Below, in pieces: positions 25,012 to 32,782 of a stretch of DNA of 64,000 nt (the stretch's first letter is position 1; each line of letters starts with the position of its first letter). The notes below the pieces were generated by a model. That model did no database searches, was not told where the DNA came from, and was given only the letters and a program-made list of their open reading frames with translations. A program made the position numbers and the translations under genes. The DNA lies in NCBI GenBank assembly GCA_021773565.1, contig JAJFJZ010000012.1, positions 1 through 64,000 on the forward strand, read 5' to 3'. This DNA is from Gammaproteobacteria bacterium (lineage in GTDB: Bacteria; Pseudomonadota; Gammaproteobacteria; Pseudomonadales; Azotimanducaceae).

Positions 25012-26622
25012 TTACATTCTAAAGACGCCGAAACCCGATTCCCGGGTTTCCAGCTCCTGGCACGCAACTGAAAGAGCCAACGCAAGCACAGAACGCGTAT
25101 TGCACGGATCTATCACGCCATCGTCCCAAAGACGTGCACTTGCGTAATAGGGATGGCCCTGTTTTTCGTATTGTTGGCGAATATCAGATTTAAAACTTTC
25201 CTGATCCGCTGTATCCCAGCTCTCGCCCCTTGATTCCAGCGCATCGTTCCTGACTGTTGCCAGAACGCTTGCTGCTTGCTCTCCACCCATTACAGAAATT
25301 CTGGCATTTGGCCAAACCCACAAAAACCGGGCACCATAGGATCGTCCACACATAGCATAGTTTCCGGCCCCAAATGAGCCCCCAATTACCACTGTAAATT
25401 TGGGCACCTTCGCACAAGCAACCGCAGTAACCATTTTGGCACCATCCTTGGCTATACCGTTGCGCTCGTATTTTTTGCCAACCATAAAACCCGTTATGTT
25501 TTGCAAAAATAGCAAGGGGACGCGCCGGCGATCACACAATTGCACAAAGTGAGCGCCTTTCAATGCCGATTCAGAAAACAAAATGCCGTTGTTAGCGATT
25601 ATGCCTACGGGCTGGCCTGCGATATGTGCAAAGCCACACACCAAAGTTCTGCCATACAGCTTTTTGAACTCATTGAACTCGGAGCCATCCACGATTCGTG
25701 CAATTACTTCTCGCACATCAAAAGACGTTCGCAGATTTGTTGGCAATACGCCGTAGATGTCCGCGGTAGAATGCAGCGGCGGAGTGATCTTTTTGAGCGC
25801 TACCTGGTTTTTGTAAACAAGGTTACAGGAGGCGATTATATCCCGGGCGATTTGCAGGGCATGCTGGTCGTCATCAGCAAGATGGTCGGTTACTCCTGAA
25901 ATTCTGGAATGCACATGACCACCACCCAGAGTCTCTGCATCAACTATTTCACCGGTAGCCGACTTAACCAGAGGGGGACCCCCTAAAAATATGGTGCCCT
26001 GTTCCTTAACAATTATGGCTTCATCACACATTGCCGGTACATAGGCACCACCCGCTGTACAGGAGCCCATAACTACCGCTATTTGCGGTATACCAAGCGC
26101 CGAAAGATGTGCCTGATTGTAGAATATTCTGCCAAAGTGCTCCTTGTCAGGAAACACCTCATCCTGCAGTGGCAAATAGGCCCCACCTGAATCCACCAGA
26201 TAAATACATGGCAGTCTATTTTCACGCGCAATTTCCTGGGCTCGCAAGTGTTTTTTTACCGTGATGGGGTAGTAGGTACCACCCTTAACCGTGGCGTCAT
26301 TAGCGACAATTATGCATTGCTTACCGCTCACCGTGCCAATGCCGGTAATAATGCCGCCTCCGGGGATCCAGTCGCCATAAAGCTCAAACCCGGCCAATTG
26401 GCCAAGTTCCAAAAAAGCGGAATCCTGGTCTATCAGCAGGTCAATCCTGTCTCTGGGCAACAATTTTCCGCGAGATTGATGCCTTTCCCGGGATTTTTCC
26501 GGGCCACCTAAAGCGATGCGTTCTACCAGTGCGCCAAGATTTAGGGCGAGCGCCCGATGGTGGCGTGCATTGTCTTTAAAGCTTGCACTGCTGACATCAA
26601 CATCAGAATGTAGAACCGGCAT
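25012..26622 (-). CDS. mccB: 3-methylcrotonyl-CoA carboxylase beta (carboxyltransferase) subunit
   Basis: This 536-residue protein is the full length expected for MccB. It has the two crotonase-like halves of biotin-dependent carboxyltransferases: [22 protein letters not shown] and [18 protein letters not shown] in the first, and [16 protein letters not shown] with [10 protein letters not shown] in the second. It ends FGVFRM, as mitochondrial MCCC2 does. It transfers CO2 from carboxybiotin to 3-methylcrotonyl-CoA in leucine catabolism. It is the first gene of a two-gene unit with the biotin carboxylase gene. The usual liu companions (isovaleryl-CoA dehydrogenase, methylglutaconyl-CoA hydratase) are absent from the window. 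Confidence 0.9.
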   Translation of the reverse strand: MPVLHSDVDVSSASFKDNARHHRALALNLGALVERIALGGPEKSRERHQSRGKLLPRDRIDLLIDQDSAFLELGQLAGFELYGDWIPGGGIITGIGTVSGKQCIIVANDATVKGGTYYPITVKKHLRAQEIARENRLPCIYLVDSGGAYLPLQDEVFPDKEHFGRIFYNQAHLSALGIPQIAVVMGSCTAGGAYVPAMCDEAIIVKEQGTIFLGGPPLVKSATGEIVDAETLGGGHVHSRISGVTDHLADDDQHALQIARDIIASCNLVYKNQVALKKITPPLHSTADIYGVLPTNLRTSFDVREVIARIVDGSEFNEFKKLYGRTLVCGFAHIAGQPVGIIANNGILFSESALKGAHFVQLCDRRRVPLLFLQNITGFMVGKKYERNGIAKDGAKMVTAVACAKVPKFTVVIGGSFGAGNYAMCGRSYGARFLWVWPNARISVMGGEQAASVLATVRNDALESRGESWDTADQESFKSDIRQQYEKQGHPYYASARLWDDGVIDPCNTRSVLALALSVACQELETRESGFGVFRM

Positions 26623-26670
26623 ATCAGGAAACTCTGCGACTAATAAAGAGATAGCTTACAGCCGGAAACC

Positions 26671-28095
26671 TTATATGGATGCGACAAATTTTGCTACGTC
26701 TGAAAGTGCCGCAGAAAACTTATCGAACACTTCATGAATCTGGTCTTCGTTGATAATAAGTGGTGGGCAGAAAGCTATCGAGTCACCAAGATTACGAACG
26801 ATCAGACCCCTGGATTCGCAACAATTGGTACAGTATGCCCCAATGCCCTGATCCACAGAAAAAGCCTGTTTACTGGTTTTGTCCTGCACCAGCTCCACCG
26901 CACCAATCAATCCAACACCACGTGTATCACCTACCAGATCATGTTCTTTCAGAGCATGTAATCTTTCCAGAAATACCCCGCTTACACGCTCTACGTGCGC
27001 AATTATCTCCCGCTCTTCCATCAATTCCAGGTTACGTAATGCAACTGCTGCACAAACAGGATGACCCGAGTACGTATAGCCGTGCCCAAAAGTACCCGCC
27101 TGGTCACTCCCTTCAATCAACACTTCATACATGAACTCCGGCACAACAACGGCGCTTATCGGCAAATATGCCGAAGACAGCGCTTTGGCCATACTCATGG
27201 TCGTGGGTTTTATATTGTAAGTATCCGCTCCAAAGGGTTTTCCCGTACGACCAAAACCACAAATCACTTCATCGTCGATAAAAAATACCTCATATTTATC
27301 GAGAACCGCTTGAACCTGTTCGAAATATCCCTCCGGCGGTGTGTACACGCCACCGGCCCCCATCACTGGTTCGGCAATAAATGCAGCAACCGTTTCCGGG
27401 CCTTCAGAAAGAATAAGCCTTTCAAGATTAGCGGCTAACCTGCTTGAGTACTGCAGCTCGCTCTCACCGGGTTTGGCGCCACGATAATGATACGCCGCAT
27501 CGGTATGCAAAATACCAGTCAAAGGCAGATCAAAATTAGTATGAAAGGGTTGTAAGCCGGTCAGGCTACCACTGCCCATAGTGACCCCATGGTAGCCACG
27601 TTGGCGGCTAATAATTTTCTTTTTCTCCGGGCGCCCAACCAGATTGTTGTAATACCACATCAGCTTAATCTGGGTGTCGTTGGCATCCGATCCGGACAGC
27701 CCAAAAAATACGCGCCCTTTTTCGATTGGCACCATGGACTGTATTTTTTCTGCCAGCAGGATACTGGGCTCGTTGGATCTGCCAGCAAACAGTTGTGAAT
27801 AACACAGCTCACGCATCTGCTTTTCAGCTACTTTTATAAGTTCTTCTTCACCGTAGCCAAGTGCCGTACACCACAGCCCGGCCATTCCCTCAATATATTG
27901 ATTACCCTGGTTATCCTTCACATAGATACCCCTGGCTTCGGTCATAACCGTCGGGCCCTGTTGATGGTGTTGGCGCAAATTGGTGGTTGGGTGAAGCAAA
28001 CAGGCAAGATCTCTGGCTTCTAATGACCCGGGGGGTGCTTCATTATGTAAAAGCATCTCCGTCCCGGAACCTCTGCTGCCTTTCAATCCCACCAT
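26671..28095 (-). CDS. Class III aminotransferase (omega-amino acid:pyruvate type)
   Basis: This 474-residue PLP enzyme has AGLWCTALGYG, the FFGLSGSDANDTQIKL phosphate-binding segment, IISRQRGYHGVTMGSGSLTG, IAEPVMGAGG, FFIDDEVICGFGRTG (Asp binding the PLP nitrogen), and the Schiff-base lysine in MSMAKALSSAY. TFGHGYTYSGHPVCAA gives the substrate-side Thr and Tyr loop. Such enzymes move the amino group of putrescine, beta-alanine or GABA to pyruvate, making alanine. ATG 28095 follows aggaga. It lies 48 bases downstream of alanine dehydrogenase on the same strand, so the alanine formed could be reoxidised by Ald. The exact amino donor is unknown. Confidence 0.85.
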   Translation of the reverse strand: MVGLKGSRGSGTEMLLHNEAPPGSLEARDLACLLHPTTNLRQHHQQGPTVMTEARGIYVKDNQGNQYIEGMAGLWCTALGYGEEELIKVAEKQMRELCYSQLFAGRSNEPSILLAEKIQSMVPIEKGRVFFGLSGSDANDTQIKLMWYYNNLVGRPEKKKIISRQRGYHGVTMGSGSLTGLQPFHTNFDLPLTGILHTDAAYHYRGAKPGESELQYSSRLAANLERLILSEGPETVAAFIAEPVMGAGGVYTPPEGYFEQVQAVLDKYEVFFIDDEVICGFGRTGKPFGADTYNIKPTTMSMAKALSSAYLPISAVVVPEFMYEVLIEGSDQAGTFGHGYTYSGHPVCAAVALRNLELMEEREIIAHVERVSGVFLERLHALKEHDLVGDTRGVGLIGAVELVQDKTSKQAFSVDQGIGAYCTNCCESRGLIVRNLGDSIAFCPPLIINEDQIHEVFDKFSAALSDVAKFVASI

Positions 28096-28109
28096 AACTT
28101 TCTCCTATA

Positions 28110-28127
28110 GAGGTGCGCCTGCACCTC
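28110..28127. other. Hairpin between ald and the aminotransferase gene
   Basis: A perfect 7-bp stem (gaggtgc/gcacctc) with a gcct loop lies in the 48-base intercistronic gap, just before the ribosome-binding site of the aminotransferase. No T-run follows, so it is more likely an mRNA processing or stability element than a terminator. Confidence 0.4.
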
Positions 28128-28143
28128 GTGTATTTGCCACCAA

Positions 28144-29262
28144 TCAATCCAGACAGGCCGCGCGTATATCCGCAACAGGATAATCCAAAGCCTCGCCCAC
28201 CGCAGCATTCATCACCTTACCGGCATGAATGTTCAAGCCCGCTGCAAAATGCGGGTCAATACCAAGGGCTTTTTTCCACCCCTTATTGGCCAACGCACAC
28301 ACGTAGGGCAGGGTCACATTATTCAAAGCCAGGCAAGCGGTGCGCGCAACAGCACCCGGCATATTCGTAACACAATAGTGCACCACCCCTTCCTCGATAT
28401 AGGTTGGGTTATCATGGCTGGTGGGACGACTGGTTTCAAAGCAGCCTCCCTGGTCAATTGAAATATCTACAAGGGCCGAACCAACCCGCATATTTTTTAA
28501 CATTTCCCGGGTAACCAGTTTTGGTGCTGCCGCTCCGGGAACAAGCACCGCGCCGATAACCAGGTCTGCAGATTCAACTTCCTTGCGAATAGATTCTCCG
28601 GTTGCCCTAACCGTTCTCAGGCCTGCGCCAAAAGTATTTTGTAGCCAACGAAGCCGCGATACCGATTTATCCAGTACAGTTACATCAGCCTGTAGGCCAA
28701 GCGCCATAATGGCTGCGTTACTTCCAGCAATACCACCACCAATTACCACTACCTTGGCCGGAGCTACTCCCGGCACGCCGCCCAGAAGTACACCGTTTCC
28801 GCCCACTGCCTTTTGCAGTGCATAAGCGCCAACCTGCACAGACATGCGGCCAGCGACCTCGCTCATGGGAGTAAGCAGAGGAAGGCTTCTGTCTTCTGCT
28901 GTTACGGTTTCGTAAGCTATGGCGGTAACGCCGGATTTCAAGAGTGCATCAGTTTGTGGTTTGTCTGCTGCCAGATGCAAATAGGTAAACAAGACCTGTC
29001 CGGCTCTGAGCAAAGCACATTCTTGCAACTGTGGCTCTTTCACCTTAACGATCATTTCTGCTTCAGCAAACACTTCTTCGGCAGTCTCTACAATCTTCGC
29101 CCCCAGATTGGCGTAATCGTGTCTGCTAAATCCAATACCTTCACCGGCATCTGCCTGCACGATTACTTCATGTCCTTCTGCGATAAGTTCTGCCACTGAT
29201 TCGGGGGTCAGACCTACCCGGTATTCATGAATTTTTATTTCCTTGGGTACACCAATTTTCAT
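28144..29262 (-). CDS. ald: Alanine dehydrogenase
   Basis: This 372-residue protein begins MKIGVPKEIKIHEYRVGLTP, the AlaDH/PNT signature. It has Lys-bearing VKVKEPQ, YLHLAAD, the NAD loop VVIGGGIAGSNAA, and ISIDQGGCFETSRPTSHDNP near the active site. It interconverts L-alanine plus NAD with pyruvate, ammonium and NADH in the cytosol. ATG 29262 is chosen from homologues and the gaggga upstream. It is divergent from an Lrp/AsnC regulator, its likely activator, and heads an operon with the aminotransferase. An alanine racemase lies 1.4 kb away. Confidence 0.93.
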   Translation of the reverse strand: MKIGVPKEIKIHEYRVGLTPESVAELIAEGHEVIVQADAGEGIGFSRHDYANLGAKIVETAEEVFAEAEMIVKVKEPQLQECALLRAGQVLFTYLHLAADKPQTDALLKSGVTAIAYETVTAEDRSLPLLTPMSEVAGRMSVQVGAYALQKAVGGNGVLLGGVPGVAPAKVVVIGGGIAGSNAAIMALGLQADVTVLDKSVSRLRWLQNTFGAGLRTVRATGESIRKEVESADLVIGAVLVPGAAAPKLVTREMLKNMRVGSALVDISIDQGGCFETSRPTSHDNPTYIEEGVVHYCVTNMPGAVARTACLALNNVTLPYVCALANKGWKKALGIDPHFAAGLNIHAGKVMNAAVGEALDYPVADIRAACLD

Positions 29263-29369
29263 TGCGGATCCCTCACATCTACGGTCGGTTGACTGTATTG
29301 TTAAAAGCGGACAGCATACGTGGAAGCTGATTGAATTTTCTTGCATTATCAGCTTGAAAAGACGGTAAA

Positions 29370-29386
29370 ACGCAAATTAATTGCGT
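29370..29386. promoter_or_regulatory. Candidate operator between ald and its Lrp-type regulator
   Basis: acgcaa-attaa-ttgcgt is a perfect 6-bp inverted repeat around an AT-rich centre, located in the 147-base divergent promoter region. Size and shape suit an Lrp/AsnC dimer site. Binding is inferred. Confidence 0.45.
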
Positions 29387-29409
29387 GTATCGGTAGTTGG
29401 ACGCAATAT

Positions 29410-29895
29410 ATGCCTATGCTTGATCGACTGGACAAAGCCATTCTTCACCAGCTGCAGCAGGATGCACGTATAAGCAATACGGCCCTGGCTGAAAAAATTG
29501 GCTTATCTGAATCAGCAACCTTGCGCCGGGTCAGGCGCCTGGAAGACAGCAAGCTGATCAGGGCCTATGTGGGTCTGGTGGACCAGAGTGCGGCAGGTTA
29601 TCCCGATAATGTCTTCGTTCAGATTACTCTCACAGGACAGCAACGCGAAAAACTGGAGGCATTCGAAAACGCAGTGAAACAAATCCCCGAGGTTATGGAG
29701 TGTTATTTAATGTCGGGCGAATCCGACTATATCCTGCGTGTAATTGTCGCAGATGCGCGCGACTATGAACATTTGCACAGCCAACATCTGACCAACCTGC
29801 CAGGTGTCGCCCGGGTTCATTCCAGTTTTGCGCTTCGAACAGTGGCAAAAAAAACCGAAATTCCCATTCGCAAGCAGGATACCAGGGCCTCTTAA
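29410..29895 (+). CDS. Lrp/AsnC family transcriptional regulator
   Basis: This protein has about 161 residues. The N-terminal winged helix-turn-helix LDRLDKAILHQLQQDARISN followed by ALAEKIGLSESATLRRVRRLE is diagnostic. The C-terminal RAM ligand-binding domain contains PEVMECYLMSGESDYILRV, the usual amino-acid-binding loop. It binds DNA as dimers or octamers. Its position back to back with ald suggests alanine-responsive control of ald and the aminotransferase, as AldR does in other bacteria. Starts at 29410 and 29416 are both possible; neither has a strong ribosome-binding site. A longer frame opens at a TTG at 29341 but would run through the operator. Confidence 0.9.
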   Translation: MPMLDRLDKAILHQLQQDARISNTALAEKIGLSESATLRRVRRLEDSKLIRAYVGLVDQSAAGYPDNVFVQITLTGQQREKLEAFENAVKQIPEVMECYLMSGESDYILRVIVADARDYEHLHSQHLTNLPGVARVHSSFALRTVAKKTEIPIRKQDTRAS

Positions 29896-29938
29896 GTTTA
29901 TGATTACCGGTGGAACCTCAAGCAAACTGATTTACACT

Positions 29939-30691
29939 ATGCATGCGCCGCTTTTTCACCGAATGCCAATTCTTCTGTTCCTGCTTTCTGCATCCGTAAG
30001 TCATGCGCAAATGGAGGAAATCTCCGAAACACCAACATCCGCTGACAGCATGAGAAATGTTGCCCAGGAGTGCTTTCTACTTGCCAGTTCGATCCCTGAG
30101 TTTCGAATTGAAGTGCAGCTTGAAAGTCTGGTCAATAACACGGGCGAAGATGATTCCCCAACGGAAGAACAGCAAGCGACCGTAAACCCAACAGAGCCAG
30201 AGTCTCAAACCGATGCTGAAGACCCTTGTGCCCTGGCCATTCAGAATAACAATCAAACACCGCGCGATCTTGCCGCCAGTTATTCCAACCAGGGCCTTAT
30301 TCTTGCAAGTAAAGGAGACTACGCTCTGGCTATACAGAGCCATACGCAGGCGGTTGCAATACTGGAAGAATTAGAGCCGTCAGAAAGCATCTACATAAAC
30401 CGTGGTAACGCTTTCTTTTCTGTAAAGGACTACGCAGCAGCGAACGCCGATTATTCACGGGCAATAGTGCTCAGCGCTGGAACAAGCCATCAGGCGCTGT
30501 ATAACCGCGCGCTGGTATTTAAAGCATTGGGGTACAAACGTCGTGCACTTTTGGAGTTGGAACATGCGCTTCTTCTGGCCCCGAATAATTCGCGCTACAT
30601 CGCGTCTCATATTCAGCTGCAACAGGCTGTTCCAATCTCAGATCTTGTCCCGGATTTTAGCGAACGGGAAGCTTACGAACCCGATAGGTAA
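29939..30691 (+). CDS. Exported TPR protein
   Basis: This protein has about 250 residues. RMPILLFLLSASVSHAQ is a clear signal peptide with cleavage after SHA. The segment from about 65 to 100 is acidic and disordered (EDDSPTEEQQ). Three TPR units follow: AASYSNQGLILASKGDYALA, ESIYINRGNAFFSVKDYAAA and HQALYNRALVFKALGYKRRA. It is likely a periplasmic scaffold with an unknown partner. An alternative start at ATG 29900 adds 13 residues; neither start has a good ribosome-binding site. Its 3' end overlaps the convergent alr gene by 19 bases. It may be co-transcribed with the Lrp gene. Confidence 0.7.
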   Translation: MHAPLFHRMPILLFLLSASVSHAQMEEISETPTSADSMRNVAQECFLLASSIPEFRIEVQLESLVNNTGEDDSPTEEQQATVNPTEPESQTDAEDPCALAIQNNNQTPRDLAASYSNQGLILASKGDYALAIQSHTQAVAILEELEPSESIYINRGNAFFSVKDYAAANADYSRAIVLSAGTSHQALYNRALVFKALGYKRRALLELEHALLLAPNNSRYIASHIQLQQAVPISDLVPDFSEREAYEPDR

Positions 30692-31755
30692 GTTCGCTCT
30701 GCCCGGGTACCCAGCCGCGTTAAAATCTCGTAACTGAAACGCTCACTTCTACGGGCAACCTCATCGACACTCATCTGATCTCCGATGAATTCCAGCCAGT
30801 CCCCCTCCTCAATCTGATCAGCAACGGGCGTTACATCAACGATCGTCAGATCCATGGATATTTTTCCAACAATATTGCAAGCCCGCCCACCAAAATAGGC
30901 CAGGCCCCTGTTACCGAGAGATTTTGGCAGGCCGTCCGCATAACCAACGGCAGCGGTGGCTAACAGGCTTCGCTGTGGACATATATAACTTGCACCGTAA
31001 CCCACGCGCGTTCCTGCTTCATGCCAATGAGCGTGGATAATCCTACCTTCCAGCTGCACCACCGCCTGCATTGGGTTGTCGCCGTCTGCAAAAGGGTTGC
31101 CGCCATACAGCCCGATACCCGGTCGGCAGAGATCTGCATGATACTTATCACCAAGCAGGATACCCGCCGAATGGGCAAAACTTTTGGGGATATCGGAGTG
31201 CGCTGCGAATGTGCGACACATTAGCTCTAACTGTTGCGCGTTCGCGGGGTTTTCGCGTTCATCCCCACAGGCCAGATGGCTCATTAACAAGTTTATATTA
31301 AGGCCCGCAAGATCGAGGCTCTCAAACTCGGAAATTAGCATACCAAGGCGCTGCATCCCGGTATCCACATGAATGGCGGCTGCGTGTTTTTCGGGTAATT
31401 CAGCCCATAGTTCCACTTGATGCACAGAATTCAAAACCGGACACAGTTCCAAATCCCTGAAGTAGTTGAGTGTGTCTGCTCTCGGACCTTCCAGGATATA
31501 TAAAATTGGCTGGTAACCCAGTGCGTGCGCATATCGTCGCGCATCAATCCCCTCCTGAAGGGTTGCTACAAAAAATGTCTCACACCCTGCCTCAAGCAGG
31601 TTTTGCAGTACCCGTTCAAGACCCAGGCCATAGGCATCCGCTTTAATGGCTGCCCCACACTCAGCGGGTGCACACAGGGCGGCCAGATAGCGATAATTTG
31701 CTACCAGCGCATTCAGATCAATTGTGAGTCGCGCTCCTGCAGCTATAGGGCGCAT
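30673..31755 (-). CDS. alr: Alanine racemase
   Basis: This 360-residue protein is a PLP-dependent TIM-barrel enzyme converting L- to D-alanine for peptidoglycan. Lys38 in AAIKADAYGLG forms the Schiff base, and Tyr in RVGYGASY is the opposite-face base. HVDTGMQRLGM, CRPGIGLYGGNP and KISMDLTIVDVT are family signatures. The length is normal. ATG 31755 is the natural start. It lies 26 bases after the diheme cytochrome gene in the other direction of reading order (cytochrome stop at 31782), so the order is alr downstream of nothing co-directional and upstream of the TPR tail. Being near ald raises the possibility of shared alanine physiology. Confidence 0.93.
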   Translation of the reverse strand: MRPIAAGARLTIDLNALVANYRYLAALCAPAECGAAIKADAYGLGLERVLQNLLEAGCETFFVATLQEGIDARRYAHALGYQPILYILEGPRADTLNYFRDLELCPVLNSVHQVELWAELPEKHAAAIHVDTGMQRLGMLISEFESLDLAGLNINLLMSHLACGDERENPANAQQLELMCRTFAAHSDIPKSFAHSAGILLGDKYHADLCRPGIGLYGGNPFADGDNPMQAVVQLEGRIIHAHWHEAGTRVGYGASYICPQRSLLATAAVGYADGLPKSLGNRGLAYFGGRACNIVGKISMDLTIVDVTPVADQIEEGDWLEFIGDQMSVDEVARRSERFSYEILTRLGTRAERTYLSGS

Positions 31756-31781
31756 GTTATTCAGGGAAGTTCTGACAAAGC

Positions 31782-32396
31782 CTACTGGAGGCTATTGATG
31801 TAGCTAACGACGTCCAGCACGGCCTGATCATCGGCAAGTGTCATCGCCATACCGCGCATCTGCATGCCCAGAGCATCTCCGGCAGCAGCGCCGCGTAAGC
31901 CTTTTTTGAAACCTTGCAACTGGTTTACCAGGTACCAGTCATTTTGGCCGGTTAGACGAGGTCCGTTCATCGCCATATTTCCCTCGCCTTTAGCACCATG
32001 GCACGTAGCACAAATCGCAAATAGAGCCTGGCCCTTCACGGCATCCCCCTGAACAGTCACGGGAGAACTTACCTGGGGCAAGCTTAGAATGTGGGCGATA
32101 ACGTTATCAACAGCTGCGTCGTCTACCAGTGTCGCGGCCATTCCACGCATCTGTGCACCCAATGCGTCTCCGGCAGCAGTTCCACGAGGACCGGACTTAA
32201 ATGCCGTCAGCTGGCTCTTTAGATACCATTGCTCCTGACCCGCCAGTTTCGGACCGTTCATCGCAGCAACGCCCTCACCCTGCGCTCCGTGGCAGCTGGC
32301 GCAGAGCGCATAACCGGCCGCTCCAGCAGCAGCATCTGCAGCATTAAGGGTAAAAGAACATAAAATTAGTGTGGCACTCAGTAAAACGCGGTACAT
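31782..32396 (-). CDS. Diheme cytochrome c (c4-like)
   Basis: This 204-residue protein has a signal peptide (VLLSATLILCSFTLNA) and two homologous class I cytochrome domains, each with CXXCH (CASCH near residue 33, CATCH near residue 129). Each is followed by GEG...MNGPKLAGQ/GPRLTGQ and a distal MRGMA methionine ligand. It is periplasmic and probably donates electrons to a terminal oxidase, like cytochrome c4. ATG 32396 is preferred because aggatg precedes it. It sits 5 bases after the small Arg-rich gene and is probably co-transcribed with it. A second c4-type protein is encoded at 38874. Confidence 0.87.
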   Translation of the reverse strand: MYRVLLSATLILCSFTLNAADAAAGAAGYALCASCHGAQGEGVAAMNGPKLAGQEQWYLKSQLTAFKSGPRGTAAGDALGAQMRGMAATLVDDAAVDNVIAHILSLPQVSSPVTVQGDAVKGQALFAICATCHGAKGEGNMAMNGPRLTGQNDWYLVNQLQGFKKGLRGAAAGDALGMQMRGMAMTLADDQAVLDVVSYINSLQ

Positions 32397-32401
32397 CAAT
32401 A

Positions 32402-32635
32402 TCATCCTGTAACTTTTTTCTGGCCTTTCCGCCAAAACCCCCACCCGTTTCGGGGGGAGTCCGCAGATCTTCGTTTATCCTGTCTTCTATCACGCGCTAT
32501 CTGGCTACTGCTTACAATAACTTCCAGTAGACGATTACTACCGCGACGACGCTCATTCACTGACGATCTTCGATCGTCACCTGCCCTTCGGCCAACATCA
32601 GGTTCATCCTGATCATTCAGTGGCTTGTTATCCAT
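32402..32635 (-). CDS. Small arginine/aspartate-rich protein
   Basis: This protein has 77 residues, with runs such as GRRAGDDRRSSVNERRRGSNR and DRRQDKRRSADSPR followed by GWGFWRKGQKK. The repeated DRR/ERR spacing recalls small conserved proteins of marine gammaproteobacteria that I cannot name. There are no membrane segments or cysteines, and it is probably disordered. ATG 32635 is chosen; the frame opens 9 codons earlier. It is directly upstream of the diheme cytochrome. Function unknown. Confidence 0.55.
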   Translation of the reverse strand: MDNKPLNDQDEPDVGRRAGDDRRSSVNERRRGSNRLLEVIVSSSQIARDRRQDKRRSADSPRNGWGFWRKGQKKVTG

Positions 32636-32782
32636 TTTCCGGAACTCGTACCTGAAATCCAACTACACTATAACGCGACTAATTCAAAATACCATAGTTG
32701 ATTATTGCCAGTTAATGAGCCCTTTCAAGCGCTTACGTGAGATTGCTGAACCAGCTTGCAAAATTTCGTAACAACGGAATAG

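Noticed and set aside
28110-28127. Terminator between ald and the aminotransferase
   Set aside because: The hairpin is perfect but lacks a T-run and sits directly before a ribosome-binding site in a 48-base gap, so an operon hairpin is more likely.
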